A stretch of DNA of 64,000 bases from Tistlia consotensis USBA 355 (GTDB lineage: Bacteria > Pseudomonadota > Alphaproteobacteria > Kiloniellales > DSM-21159), in the NCBI RefSeq assembly GCF_900177295.1, contig NZ_FWZX01000003.1, positions 51,677-115,676 on the forward strand, in the 5' to 3' direction. Made by a program: the position numbers and the translations under genes. Positions 42,440-51,967 of the stretch are shown one piece after another (the stretch's first letter is position 1; each line of letters begins with the position of its first letter). A model generated the notes under the pieces. It was not told the DNA's origin. It did no database searches and worked only from the letters and a program-made list of their open reading frames with translations.

Positions 42440-43587
42440 CCGGCACGCTGGTCAATGCCGCCGGACTCGACTGGCGCTACCGGCCCGAGCCGGCCTTGCC
42501 GGCCGCGGCGCGCCACCAGGCGATCGCCGTCGCCCAGCTGGTGGACGAGCTGACCGGCCTGCCGCCGCGCGTTCCGCTGCGCGTGTCGACGCCCCAGGGC
42601 GGCCTCGTCGCCCGGGCCAGCGCCGGCGGCCTGGTCGGCCTCGCCGGCCGGCCGGCGGCGCTCTATCCGGACCCCTGGCCGGTCGTGTCGCCCTCGGTGT
42701 CGCTGCTGGCCGAAGCCGACGGCTTCCTGGCGCTGCCGCTGGCCGCCGAGCTGCCGCCTCAGCCCGGCTTCCCCGCCAGCTTCGTGCGGCAGGACTTCGG
42801 CACGGTGGCGCTGCACCGCCGGCCGACGCGGCTGAGCGGCCGGGCCGTCGACGCGGCCGGCGCGGCCGTGGCCGGCGCAAGCGTCGCGGTGACCGGCATC
42901 TGGACCACGACGGACGCCCTCCCGGACCCGGCCGCCGCGCCGAACGGCCTCAGCCTCTGGCCGGGGCTCTATGCCGACAGGCCGGCGGGCGCGACCGCGC
43001 AGCGGCGCACCCTGACCCTGCTGGCCGGCCCGAAGACCCTCGTGCAGCCGGCCGCGGCCGGCCAGACCAGGATCAGGCTCTCGGACCGGCAGTCGCTGCT
43101 GCTCGACCGCCCCCTGGCGATCGAGCCGGGCGACCCCGAGCGCACCGAGTACCTCGCGGCCGCGGCGATCGACGGCAGCTCCAGCGCCGACCAGCCGGCC
43201 TGGGTGACCCTGCACCATCCGCTCGCGCGGGCGCATCCGGCCGGCATCCAGGTGGTCCGCACCGCCTTCAACGCGCCAGGCGCCGCCAACGCCCTGACCA
43301 GCGCCGGCCGACGCGGCGACCAGAGCCTCCTGACCGCGGGCCTCGCCGGCCTGACGCCGGCCAACACGACGATCGAGATCTCCGGCGGGCCGGCGCCCGA
43401 CGAACATCACGGCGTCGCGCTCTGGCGGACGGTCACCGGCCCGGACGGGCGCTTCAACCTGCCGCCGATCCACCGCGTCGCGCACCTCGAGCTGACCGCG
43501 AGCGGCGGCGGCCAGCCGCAGCCGGCGCGCCGCGTCGTCAGTCTGTCCGGCGCCCCCGAGGCGGTCGCCGATCTCGTCTTCCCGTGA
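42436..43587 (+). CDS. Injection-system accessory protein with Ig/carboxypeptidase-regulatory-like beta domains
   Basis: A 383-aa protein with GTG start overlapping the previous stop (GTGA), so translationally coupled. Visible parts: an N-terminal domain (QLVDELTGLPPRVPLRVS), a beta-sandwich resembling carboxypeptidase-regulatory/Big domains (RLSGRAVDAAGAAVAGASVA), a module with RTEYLAAAAIDG then VTLHHPLARAHPAGIQVV, and a second beta-sandwich (TVTGPDGRFNLPPIHRVAHLELTASG). The middle module recurs in the sheath proteins that follow. No export signal. It may decorate or cap the particle; exact role unknown. Confidence 0.72.
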   Translation: MTGTLVNAAGLDWRYRPEPALPAAARHQAIAVAQLVDELTGLPPRVPLRVSTPQGGLVARASAGGLVGLAGRPAALYPDPWPVVSPSVSLLAEADGFLALPLAAELPPQPGFPASFVRQDFGTVALHRRPTRLSGRAVDAAGAAVAGASVAVTGIWTTTDALPDPAAAPNGLSLWPGLYADRPAGATAQRRTLTLLAGPKTLVQPAAAGQTRIRLSDRQSLLLDRPLAIEPGDPERTEYLAAAAIDGSSSADQPAWVTLHHPLARAHPAGIQVVRTAFNAPGAANALTSAGRRGDQSLLTAGLAGLTPANTTIEISGGPAPDEHHGVALWRTVTGPDGRFNLPPIHRVAHLELTASGGGQPQPARRVVSLSGAPEAVADLVFP

Positions 43588-43647
43588 GGGCCTACATGCA
43601 CCGCCCGCCAGCCCACGCGCTGCGCCCTGACACCAAGGAGACCGTCC

Positions 43648-46600
43648 ATGGCTGAGTACCTCGCGCCCGGTGTCTACGTCGAAGAGATCGACAGCGGCGC
43701 CAAGCCGATCGAAGGGGTCAGCACCTCGACCGCCGGCATGGTCGGGCTGGCCGAACGCGGGCCGCTCAACCGCCCGATCCTGGTCACCAGCGCCGGCGAG
43801 TTCTCGCGCTGGTTCGGCGGCCCGCTGCCGATCGACGAGTTCACCGACCCGGCCGACCCCGACCGGGCGCACTGCTACCTGCCCGATGCGGTGGGCGGCT
43901 TCTTCACCAACGGCGGCAAGCGCCTCTACGTCGTGCGCGTCGCGCCGGACGAGGCCCGGCGCGCCCAGGGCGCGCTGTTCGACCGCGGCGATCCCGACGA
44001 TGCCGGGACCGTCCTGCTCCGGCGCGCCGGCCAGGGCGACGGCCTCGCCGCCTCGCCCCTCTACGTCCTGGACACCACCCTGGTCGGCGCGGGCTTCGTG
44101 CGGATCGGCGACGGCAGCCGCGCCGAGTACCTGCAGGTCGCGGCCGCGCCGGTCGCTGCCGACCGCCACGTGCCGCTCAGCCGCCCGCTCGCCCGCGCCC
44201 ACGCGACGACGGCGAACGCGCTTTCCATCCATGCGCCGGCCGCGATCGCCGGCGGCCCCTTCTCGCTCGGCGCCGACGCGACGGCGGGCGCCGAGGTGAT
44301 CGTGGTCGCCAGCCCGGCCAACCTGGCGGCCCAGGCCCTGCCGTTCCTGCTGCGCATGAGCACGGGCGGCGACACCGACATCGTCGCCGTGCGCACGGCC
44401 CCGGTCGCCCTGGGCGGCGGCCAGTTCCGGGTCGCGCTGAACGAGCGGCTGGGACAGGCCTACCCGGCCGCGACGGCGGTCGGGCTCTTCACCTCGGCGG
44501 CGGGCGCGAACACGCTCGCCGTGCCGGCGGCGCCCGGCGACGTCATCGTCTATGCCGACGCGAACATCGCCTTCGGCAACCTCGTCGTCGAGCTGGACCG
44601 CGGCACGGCCAACCATGAAGTGCGGGTCGCCGGCGAGCTGCGGAGCCTGACGCTGGCGCAGCCGCTGCCGGCCGGGACGCCGGCAGGCAGTGTGCTGTCT
44701 CACGTCACCCTGGCCGACGACGGCGGCATCGGCGCCAAGGCGCTGACCGCGCCCGCCGGCCCCGGCAGCCGTGTCCTGGCGCTCGACAACCGCGTCGACC
44801 TGGCGGTCGGCCAGGTGGTGCGGATCGGCGCCGGACTGGACGAGGAGTTCGGCACGATCATCGCCGTTCCGGGCGAGCGCGGCGCCGCCCCCGATGCCGG
44901 CAGCGTCACCCTGGCGCACGGGCTGTCGGGAAGCCACGCCGCGGGCGCCGCGCTGCGGGTCCAGCAGGCGCCGGCCTTCCCCGGCGGCGGCCACCAGGCG
45001 ACCGTCACGGTGCTGGCCGCGGCGGCGGGCGACGGCGACATCCTGGTCGCGGCCGGCCAGAGCTACGCGGCCGGAGACGGCGTCCGCCTGCGGCTGCCCG
45101 GCGGCGCCACCAGCTACCATCGGATCGGCGGCAGCGTCGCGCCGGCCAACACCGGCCTGGTGACCCTGAGCGCCGGGCTCGCCCGCACCCACGAGATGGG
45201 CGAGACGGTGATCGAGCGCGCCGCGCTGATCGACGTCGAGGCGCTCGACGTCGGCGCCTGGGGCAACCGGCTGCTGGTCTCGGTCGAGGACGAGGCGAGC
45301 GGCCTGCTGGCCCGTGCGCAGACGGTGGCGCTCAACCCGCCGCTGCAGATGCGCCTGACCAGCCTGACCGGGGTCGAGCCCGGCACGCTGCTGGAGCTCG
45401 CCAACCCCGGCACCGGCGCCTCGGTCCTGCTCAAGGTGCGGCGCACCGACGCCTCCAACGGCAGCGTGACGCTCGACGGGCCGGGCCTGGACGCCGCGGC
45501 GCTCGCCGCGCTGGGGCCGATCGGCGGGCCGCTCGAGGTGCGCAGCCGCGAGTTCCGCGTGACCGTGTGGCTGCGCCGCCGGCCGGACCCGGCCGTGCCC
45601 TCGCGCAACGACCAGATCCAGGACTCCGAGACCTTCCGGCATCTGTCGATGGACCATCGCCACAGCCGCTACTTCCCGAGCGTGATCGGCGACCGCGCCG
45701 GCCCGCCGCGCCTGGAGGACGGCCGGCCGGAGGGCGAGTCGCGCTATCTCCGCGTCGCCGACCGCGCCGCCGACGCGGCCGCCACGGAGGCGATCCGGCC
45801 GGGCCCAGAGGCGCTGGTCGACCTGCTGCCGTCCGGCGTCGAGCGGGCGGCCCGCCACGCGCTGGCCGGCGGCGACGACTCCCTGGCGACCCTCGTCGAC
45901 GCCACCTACCTGGGCGCGGACGCCGCCGAGCCGCTCGACCGCACCGGCCTGCAGGCGCTCCGCAACATCGCGCAGGTCAGCATCGTGTCGATCCCGGGCC
46001 AGGCGTCCCCGGCGCTCCAGGCCGGGCTGATCGCCCACTGCGAGCTGATGCGCTACCGCTTCGCCGTGCTCGATTCGGCAACCGCCGAGGCGACGCTGGC
46101 CGAGGTCCAGGCGCAGCGCCAGGCCTTCGACACCAAGTACGCCGCGCTCTACTACCCCTGGCTGACTGTGCCCGACCCGATGCCGGACAACCTGGCGCTG
46201 ATCCGGGACTACCACCTGCCGCCCTCGGGCCACGTCATGGGCATCTTCGCCCGGACGGACGAGGAGCGGGGCGTGCACAAGGCGCCGGCCAACGAGGTCG
46301 TGCGCGGCATCACCGGCCTGTCGCGGCGGCTCGACAAGGGCGAGCAGGACATCCTCAACCCGAGCCCGGTGAACATCAACGTGATCCGGGACTTCCGGCC
46401 CGACGGGCGGAGCATCCGGGTGTGGGGCGCGCGCTGCATCACCTCGGACAGCGACTACAAGTACGTGCCGGTGCGGCGGCTGCTGATCTTCCTGGAGCAG
46501 TCGATCGAGCGCGGCCTGCAGTGGGTCGTGTTCGAGCCGAACGCCGAGGCGCTGTGGGCCCGCGTGCGGCGCACCACCGGCAACTTCCTGACCGACGTCT

Positions 46601-46788
46601 GGCGCTCCGGCGCGCTCGAGGGGACCAAGCCGGACGAGGCCTTCTTCGTCAAGTGCGACCGCACGACGATGACCCAGACCGACATCGACAACGGCCGGCT
46701 GATCTGCGTGATCGGCGTGGCGCCGGTCAAGCCCGCCGAGTTCGTGATCATCCGCATCGGCCTGATGACGGCCTCGGCCGAGAGCTGA
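43648..46788 (+). CDS. Giant contractile tail sheath protein (eCIS sheath 1)
   Basis: A 1046-aa sheath, about twice the usual 350-500 aa. N-terminal handshake/beta region: YLAPGVYVEEIDSGAKPIEG, STAGMVGLAERGPLNRPI, VGGFFTNGGKRLYVVRV. C-terminal conserved sheath fold: YYPWLTVPDPM, LPPSGHVMGIFARTDEERG, HKAPANEVVRGITGL, SPVNINVIRDFRPDGRSIRV, DYKYVPVRRLLIFLEQSIER and a terminal strand PVKPAEFVIIRIGLMT. Between about residues 140 and 645 is an insertion of several beta modules ending in PLARAHA-like strings, likely displayed on the particle surface. Sheath contraction drives the tube into the target. Confidence 0.93.
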   Translation: MAEYLAPGVYVEEIDSGAKPIEGVSTSTAGMVGLAERGPLNRPILVTSAGEFSRWFGGPLPIDEFTDPADPDRAHCYLPDAVGGFFTNGGKRLYVVRVAPDEARRAQGALFDRGDPDDAGTVLLRRAGQGDGLAASPLYVLDTTLVGAGFVRIGDGSRAEYLQVAAAPVAADRHVPLSRPLARAHATTANALSIHAPAAIAGGPFSLGADATAGAEVIVVASPANLAAQALPFLLRMSTGGDTDIVAVRTAPVALGGGQFRVALNERLGQAYPAATAVGLFTSAAGANTLAVPAAPGDVIVYADANIAFGNLVVELDRGTANHEVRVAGELRSLTLAQPLPAGTPAGSVLSHVTLADDGGIGAKALTAPAGPGSRVLALDNRVDLAVGQVVRIGAGLDEEFGTIIAVPGERGAAPDAGSVTLAHGLSGSHAAGAALRVQQAPAFPGGGHQATVTVLAAAAGDGDILVAAGQSYAAGDGVRLRLPGGATSYHRIGGSVAPANTGLVTLSAGLARTHEMGETVIERAALIDVEALDVGAWGNRLLVSVEDEASGLLARAQTVALNPPLQMRLTSLTGVEPGTLLELANPGTGASVLLKVRRTDASNGSVTLDGPGLDAAALAALGPIGGPLEVRSREFRVTVWLRRRPDPAVPSRNDQIQDSETFRHLSMDHRHSRYFPSVIGDRAGPPRLEDGRPEGESRYLRVADRAADAAATEAIRPGPEALVDLLPSGVERAARHALAGGDDSLATLVDATYLGADAAEPLDRTGLQALRNIAQVSIVSIPGQASPALQAGLIAHCELMRYRFAVLDSATAEATLAEVQAQRQAFDTKYAALYYPWLTVPDPMPDNLALIRDYHLPPSGHVMGIFARTDEERGVHKAPANEVVRGITGLSRRLDKGEQDILNPSPVNINVIRDFRPDGRSIRVWGARCITSDSDYKYVPVRRLLIFLEQSIERGLQWVVFEPNAEALWARVRRTTGNFLTDVWRSGALEGTKPDEAFFVKCDRTTMTQTDIDNGRLICVIGVAPVKPAEFVIIRIGLMTASAES

Positions 46789-46826
46789 CCGGCCGGACCT
46801 GATCAGCCAGACAGGGAGACACCGCC

Positions 46827-47267
46827 ATGGCCACCGGCGACCGCAACGACCCCTACCGCGGGTTCAACTTCCGCATCGAGATCGGCGGCCTGACCGTCGC
46901 CGCCTTCACCGAAGCCTCGGGGCTCGACGCCGACGGCGACCCGGTCGACTACCGCGAAGGCACCGACCGCGTGAACTGGGTGCGCAAGCTGCCCGGGCTG
47001 CGCAAGTACCCGAACATCGTGCTGAAGCGCGGCATCACCCAGAACAAGGAGCTTTGGGCCTGGTACCGCAACATCGCCAACGGCGTCGCCGACCGGCGCG
47101 ACGGCACGATCGTGCTGATGAACGAGGCGCGCGAGGACGTGCTGCGCTGGAACTTCCGCAGCGCCTGGCCGAACAAGGTGACCGGCCCGAGCCTGAACGC
47201 CACTAGCAACGAGGTCGTCATGGAGAGCGTCGAGCTCTGCCACGAGGGCCTGGACATCGACGTCTAG
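46827..47267 (+). CDS. Inner tube protein 1 (gp19/Pvc1-like)
   Basis: A 146-aa phage-tail-tube-family protein: DPYRGFNFRIEIGGLTVAAF, TEASGLDADGDPVDYREGTD, PNIVLKRGITQNKELWAWYR, DVLRWNFRSAWPNKVTGPSL and the C-terminal VVMESVELCHEGLDI. It should form the hexameric-ring tube inside the sheath. A GGGAGA ribosome site precedes the ATG, 38 bp after sheath 1. Confidence 0.94.
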   Translation: MATGDRNDPYRGFNFRIEIGGLTVAAFTEASGLDADGDPVDYREGTDRVNWVRKLPGLRKYPNIVLKRGITQNKELWAWYRNIANGVADRRDGTIVLMNEAREDVLRWNFRSAWPNKVTGPSLNATSNEVVMESVELCHEGLDIDV

Positions 47268-47285
47268 CCGGAGGGACGCGAAGCG

Positions 47286-49238
47286 ATGCTCGGCCTGCCC
47301 GACACCCCCGGCGTCTACATCCAGCGCAGCGACCGCAGCGGCGCCGGCGTGGCGGTGGTGCGCACGGACGTCACGGGCTTCGTCGGCCTCGCCGAGAAGG
47401 GACCCCTGGGCCGGCCGGTGCGCGTCGAGACGATGCGGCAGTTCGCGGCGCTGTTCGGCGGCTATCTCGGCGGCGCCTACCTGGCCTACAGCGTCCGCGC
47501 CTTCTTCGAGAACGGCGGCCGCCGCTGCCTGGTCGTGCGCGTCGCCGACGACGACCCGGCGGTCGGCGCCGAGGCCGCCTCGCGGATCGTCCTGGACAGC
47601 GGCGGCGCGCCTGCCCTCGAGATCGCCGCCTCGAGCCCCGGCAGCTGGGGCAACGGGCTGAGCGTCGCGATCAACCCGGCCTGGCGCGCCGAGACGATCG
47701 TCGTCGACCCGCCCGTCACGGCGACGGCCCTGACCGTGCCGGCGACCGGGACCTTCGCCGCCGGACAGCTGCTGCGCGTCAGCCAGGCGGGCTCGCCGCC
47801 GCAGTACCGCATCCTCGCCGCCGTCGATCCGGCGGCGCGCCGGCTCTACTTCGTCCATCCGGAGCCCGCCCTCAGGCGGCCGACCGAGGCGCCGCTGACC
47901 GCCCTGCAGCCGGCCGTGCCGCTGCGGATCGAGCGCCTGGACTACGACCTTGCCGTCGCCCGCGACGGCCTGCCGGTCTCGGTCCATGCCGGCCTCGGCC
48001 TGGTCGCCGGCGCGCCGCGCTACATCGGCGACCTCCTGCAGCCGCTCGTCCCCGATCGCGACGGCGTGCTGCCGAGCGCGCCGCCGCCGATCGCCGTGAC
48101 CGTCATGGAACGACCGGCGACCGCGGTGCCGCTGCCGCTCGACGTCGTCGCCGGCGTGCCGCTGCCGCTGAGCGGCGGGCGCGACGGCCTCGCCGAGCTG
48201 GCGCCGGCCGACTTCAAGGCCGGCCTGGCGGCGCTCGAGGCACAGCGCGAGGTCTCGATCCTGGCCGTGCCGGACATCCTGATCGAGCCGCTGCGGCGGC
48301 CGACGCTGCCCTACAGCCCGCCGGCCGAGGACCCCTGCCCGGTCTGCCCGCAGCCGGTGCCGCCGGCGGAGCCGCTGCCGCCGCCGGCCGCCGAGCTGCC
48401 GCCCCGCTTCTCCGACGAGGCGATCGGCGAGGTCCAGGCCGCGATGATCGAGCAGTGCGAGAGGCTGCGCGACCGCGTCGCCCTGATCGATCCGCCGTGG
48501 CGCGCGGTGCACGCGGACGCGGTCGGTCTGGGGCTGGTCCAGGCCTGGCGCAGTCGCTTCGACAGCGCCTTCGGGGCGCTCTACCTGCCCTGGCTGGCGG
48601 TGCCCGATCCCCTCGGCCTCGCCCCGACCCGCAGCATCCCGCCCTCGGGGCACGTCGCCGGCCAGCTCGCGGCGACGGACCTCGCGACCGGCCCGCACAA
48701 GGCCGCGGCGAACACGCCGCTCGGCTGGGCGCAGGCGGCGAGCCTGGCCGTCGACGCGGCCGGCCACGGCCTGCTCAACGGTGCCGGGGTGAACGTCATC
48801 GCCGCGCGCGACGGACGGCCCCTGCGCATCCTCGGCGCACGCACCCTGAGCAGCGATCCGGCCTGGCGCTACCTGCCGGTCCGCCGCTTCGTCTCGATGC
48901 TGCGCCGCGCCCTCGACGGCGCGACGCAGTGGGCGGTCTTCGAGCCGAACAGCGCGGAGACGCGCGCCCTGCTCGTGCAGTCCATCGGCATCTTCCTGGA
49001 ATCGCTGCGGCGCGGCGGCGCCCTGGCCGGGGATCGGCCGGCCGACGCCTTCCGCGTGCGCTGCGACGAGTCCAACAACCCGCCCTCGGCCCGGGCGAGG
49101 GGCGAGCTCGTGGTCGACATCGCCGTGGCCCCGGCCCGGCCCCTGGAGTTCATCCTGCTGCGCCTGGGTCGCCGCGACGACGCCTTCGAGCTCGCCGAAC
49201 AGGGTGCGCTCGCCGTCGAAAGCGTGGGAGCGGTCTGA
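47286..49238 (+). CDS. Contractile tail sheath protein (eCIS sheath 2)
   Basis: A 650-aa sheath paralogue: LPDTPGVYIQRSDRSGAGVA, VTGFVGLAEKGPLGRPVRVE, AYSVRAFFENGGRRCLVVRV; C-terminal LPWLAVPDPLG, RSIPPSGHVAGQLAATDLATG, HKAAANTPLGWAQAA, NVIAARDGRPLRILGARTL and PARPLEFILLRLGRRDD. It has a smaller insert than sheath 1, with one beta module (QLLRVSQAGSPPQYRILAAV), then a Pro/Cys-rich loop near 48330-48400 (PCPVCPQPVPPAEPLPPPAAE). PVC and Afp likewise encode several sheath paralogues, one specialised for the baseplate end. Its stop shares a base with the next start. Confidence 0.93.
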   Translation: MLGLPDTPGVYIQRSDRSGAGVAVVRTDVTGFVGLAEKGPLGRPVRVETMRQFAALFGGYLGGAYLAYSVRAFFENGGRRCLVVRVADDDPAVGAEAASRIVLDSGGAPALEIAASSPGSWGNGLSVAINPAWRAETIVVDPPVTATALTVPATGTFAAGQLLRVSQAGSPPQYRILAAVDPAARRLYFVHPEPALRRPTEAPLTALQPAVPLRIERLDYDLAVARDGLPVSVHAGLGLVAGAPRYIGDLLQPLVPDRDGVLPSAPPPIAVTVMERPATAVPLPLDVVAGVPLPLSGGRDGLAELAPADFKAGLAALEAQREVSILAVPDILIEPLRRPTLPYSPPAEDPCPVCPQPVPPAEPLPPPAAELPPRFSDEAIGEVQAAMIEQCERLRDRVALIDPPWRAVHADAVGLGLVQAWRSRFDSAFGALYLPWLAVPDPLGLAPTRSIPPSGHVAGQLAATDLATGPHKAAANTPLGWAQAASLAVDAAGHGLLNGAGVNVIAARDGRPLRILGARTLSSDPAWRYLPVRRFVSMLRRALDGATQWAVFEPNSAETRALLVQSIGIFLESLRRGGALAGDRPADAFRVRCDESNNPPSARARGELVVDIAVAPARPLEFILLRLGRRDDAFELAEQGALAVESVGAV

Positions 49239-49801
49239 TGCCGACAGCCATCCGCCGCGATCCCGTCCTCGGCTACAACTTCTCGGTGGCGCTGCTGCCC
49301 TCGAAGAGCGCCGACGGGCCCGGCACCGGCACCATCGCGCTCTCGACCGCGGGCACGCGCAGCTACGCCGGCTTCTCCGAGGTCTCCGGCCTCGAGCTCA
49401 CCATGGCGGTCGAGGACTACGAGGCGGGCGGCGTCAACGACGCCGTGCTCAAGTTCCCCGGCCGGGTGCGCTGGTCGAACCTGGTCCTGAAGCGCGGCGT
49501 CGTCGGCCGGCGAGACCCGCTCGACGACACCGACCTCTGGACCTGGTTCAACGACTTCCTGGAAGGCCGGGGCACCCGCAAGGACGGGCTGGTCACGCTG
49601 CTCCAGCCCGACGGCAGCCCGGTCCACGTCTGGTCGTTCCGGCGTGGGCTGCCGGCCCGCTGGGTCGGCCCGACGCTCAACGCCGGGCGCTCCGAGGTGG
49701 CCGTCGAATCGCTGGAGATCGCCCACGAGGGCATCCGCCGCGAGGACGCGGGCGGCGCCCTGGGCGCCGCCGTCGGCAGCATCCTCGGCGCGATCTTCTG
49801 A
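49238..49801 (+). CDS. Inner tube protein 2 (gp19/Pvc5-like)
   Basis: A 187-aa tube-family protein: RDPVLGYNFSVALLPSKSAD, YAGFSEVSGLELTMAVEDYE, FPGRVRWSNLVLKRGVVGRR, WTWFNDFLEGRGTRKDGLV and VESLEIAHEGIR. It is longer than tube 1, with an extra loop after strand 1 and a Gly/Ala tail (GGALGAAVGSILGAIF). By analogy with Pvc5/Afp5 it may form the tube-baseplate adaptor ring. TGATG coupling to sheath 2. Confidence 0.92.
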   Translation: MPTAIRRDPVLGYNFSVALLPSKSADGPGTGTIALSTAGTRSYAGFSEVSGLELTMAVEDYEAGGVNDAVLKFPGRVRWSNLVLKRGVVGRRDPLDDTDLWTWFNDFLEGRGTRKDGLVTLLQPDGSPVHVWSFRRGLPARWVGPTLNAGRSEVAVESLEIAHEGIRREDAGGALGAAVGSILGAIF

Positions 49802-49824
49802 GGCGCGGAGAGGACGAGGGCGAG

Positions 49825-50034
49825 ATGCAGGTGGAGATCGACGAGGTGGTCAGCAGGATCCGGGTCACGGACGGCGGTTCGGGGCTGAGCGCCCGCGAGC
49901 TGCAGCGCCTGATCGACGCGGTGCTGCGCGCCGTCGACGACCGCCTGGGACGCGAGCGCCGCCGCGGCCTGGCGACCGACGTCGCCGACGACGGCCGCGG
50001 CGGCATCAGCCGCGAGACGGGAGGTCAGCCATGA
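49825..50034 (+). CDS. Small Pvc6/DUF5908-like protein
   Basis: A 69-aa protein (MQVEIDEVVSRIRVTDGGSG, then an amphipathic helix RELQRLIDAVLRAVDDRLGR). Short proteins with an N-terminal beta-strand-plus-helix pattern sit at this exact place in eCIS loci (Pvc6/Afp6, DUF5908). Its stop overlaps the LysM gene start. Assignment rests on size, pattern and position. Confidence 0.68.
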   Translation: MQVEIDEVVSRIRVTDGGSGLSARELQRLIDAVLRAVDDRLGRERRRGLATDVADDGRGGISRETGGQP

Positions 50035-50753
50035 CCGCCGCAGCGCCTCCGGGACGGGCCTACCTCGTCGCCCACTGGCACGTCGGCGACAGCGACCCGA
50101 TCCCGGTGCAGTACAACCCGACCGAGCTGGTCCTGGAGAAGCGCGTCCAGTTCGCCGAGATCGCGATCCCCGGCCTCACCGCGCCGCTCCAGCAGTTCGT
50201 GCGCGGCCAGGCGGAGGTCCTGACGGTCGAGCTGTTCTTCGACACCGCCGACAAGGGCATGGGGGCGCAGGCGACCAGCGTCACCACCGAGACCGACAAG
50301 ATCTACTCCCTGGCGCGCATCGAGCCCTCGGGCCATGCGCCGCCGCCGGTCACCTTCCACTGGGGCGCGGGCTTTCCGGGCGAGAACCTGGCGGATCAGC
50401 TCGAAGGCCAGCTCCGCGAGAGCTTCACCGGCGTCATCGCCAGCATCCGCCAGACCTTCACGCTGTTCTCGGCCGGCGGCGTGCCGCTGCGCGCCAAGCT
50501 CGCGCTCACGATCAACGAGTACAAGACCCTCGGCAATCAGCTCGACGAGCTCAACCTCTCCTCGCCCGACCGCACCCACAGCCATGTCCTGAGCAGCAGC
50601 GACCAGCTCTGGTCGGTCGCGCAGCGCTACTACAGCCGGCCGGCCGAGTGGCGGCGCATCGCGGAGGCCAACGGCCTCGCCGACCCGCGCCGGCTCGAGG
50701 CCGGCCTGCGCCTGGCGGTGCCCGCCATCGACGGCGGAAGGCGCAGCCGATGA
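50031..50753 (+). CDS. CIS tube/adaptor protein with LysM domain (Pvc7-like)
   Basis: A 240-aa protein. The N-terminal domain DPIPVQYNPTELVLEKRVQF, AEVLTVELFFDTAD and FTGVIASIRQTFTLFSAGGV then RAKLALTINEYKTL is the contractile-system tube-initiator fold (phage gp53/gp-U type). The C-terminal LysM-like domain (HSHVLSSSDQLWSVAQRYYS, AEWRRIAEANGLADPRRLEA, about residues 183-232) matches Pvc7/Afp7, which joins tube to baseplate hub. ATGA overlaps on both sides. Confidence 0.9.
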   Translation: MTAAAPPGRAYLVAHWHVGDSDPIPVQYNPTELVLEKRVQFAEIAIPGLTAPLQQFVRGQAEVLTVELFFDTADKGMGAQATSVTTETDKIYSLARIEPSGHAPPPVTFHWGAGFPGENLADQLEGQLRESFTGVIASIRQTFTLFSAGGVPLRAKLALTINEYKTLGNQLDELNLSSPDRTHSHVLSSSDQLWSVAQRYYSRPAEWRRIAEANGLADPRRLEAGLRLAVPAIDGGRRSR

Positions 50754-51967
50754 CCGCCGCCTTTCGCACCGTCCTGGAAGAGGCCGCGCGGCCGGGCAAC
50801 CGCTTCTTCTACGCGCCCGCCTTCCAGGTCCGGATCGACGGCGAGAACCTGCCGCAGAACGTGCTGCGCGACGTCCTGGAGCTCAAGTACGTCGACGGCC
50901 TGACCGAGATCGACAGCTTCGAGATCACCGTCAACAACTGGGACCCGGACAGCCGCAGCTTCAAGTTCATCGGCTCCGAGCCGGCCGACTACATGACCGG
51001 CGGCGACGCCGCGACCCGCCTCTACCGCCTGTTCCAGCCCTGCGAGAAGACCGTCGAGATCCGGCTCGGCTACGCCGACGAGCTGGTCACGATGATGCTC
51101 GCCAACTTCACCACGATGGAGCCGCACTTCCCCGCCAGCGCCGCGCCGACCCTGACCGTGACCGGGCTCAACGTGCTGCACCAGCTGCGGCGCAAGAAGT
51201 ACACGACGGCCTGGGTCAGCAGGACGCCGAGCTGGATCGCGCGCAACATCGCGACGCTGCGCGACCACGGCCAGCCGCGCTTCCCCCTGCCGATCGCCGT
51301 CGACCCCGAGGCCGAAGGCCGGGAGCCGGCGCTCGACTACACCGCCCAGACCAGCCAGTACGACGTCGACTTCCTGCTCAATCTGGCGCGCCAGCACGGC
51401 TACGAGCTGGTCGTGCAGGAGGCCAACGAGGAGGCCGGGACGCCGCGCCAGCTCTACTTCGGGCCGGGCGCCTCGGCGCGGCCGCCGGTCAACTTCCGGC
51501 TCGACTGGGGCAGCACGCTGATCGAGTTCGAGCCGACGATCACCAGCCACAACCAGTGGAAGTCGGTGACCGTCAACGGCTGGGACCGCCAGGCCCAGCG
51601 GCCGATCCGCGAGACCGTCAACTTCGACGACCCCGAGCTGCGTCGCCTCAACGCCGACCTGCGCGAGTTCGTGCAGTGCGACCCGCGCGAGGAGCTGGTC
51701 GTCGACCGCCCGATGTTCTCGCGCGACCAGGCGCGCGACCTGGCGCGGTCGATCCTGCGCGACCGCGCCGCTTCGGTCGTCAAGGCCAAGGGCACCAGCG
51801 TCGGCCTGCCCGACCTGAGGGCCGGCACCAAGGTCTACATCGGCCATCTCGGCGCGCGCCTGTCCGGCGAGTACCTCGTGACCAAGACCGGGCACGGCCT
51901 GACCGACGCCGGCTATACGGTCCGCTTCGAGGCGCGTCGCGAGCAGCTGGGGGAGGCCGGCTCATGA
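50750..51967 (+). CDS. Baseplate hub protein, phage late control gpD family
   Basis: A 405-aa hub protein like the N-terminal half of Pvc8/VgrG: FQVRIDGENLPQNVLRDVLE, IDSFEITVNNWDPDSRSFKF, TVEIRLGYADELVTMM, APTLTVTGLNVLHQLRRKKY, DVDFLLNLARQHGYELVVQE and YVRFE-type ending SGEYLVTKTGHGLTDAGYTV. It forms the trimeric hub on which the spike sits. In PVC the hub and spike are one polypeptide; here they are separate, coupled by an ATGA overlap. Confidence 0.92.
   Translation: MTAAFRTVLEEAARPGNRFFYAPAFQVRIDGENLPQNVLRDVLELKYVDGLTEIDSFEITVNNWDPDSRSFKFIGSEPADYMTGGDAATRLYRLFQPCEKTVEIRLGYADELVTMMLANFTTMEPHFPASAAPTLTVTGLNVLHQLRRKKYTTAWVSRTPSWIARNIATLRDHGQPRFPLPIAVDPEAEGREPALDYTAQTSQYDVDFLLNLARQHGYELVVQEANEEAGTPRQLYFGPGASARPPVNFRLDWGSTLIEFEPTITSHNQWKSVTVNGWDRQAQRPIRETVNFDDPELRRLNADLREFVQCDPREELVVDRPMFSRDQARDLARSILRDRAASVVKAKGTSVGLPDLRAGTKVYIGHLGARLSGEYLVTKTGHGLTDAGYTVRFEARREQLGEAGS

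Noticed and set aside
42313-46278. 1321-aa minus-strand open frame opposite the sheath gene
   Set aside because: Antisense artefact of a high-GC coding strand; the plus strand has unmistakable sheath motifs and ribosome sites.
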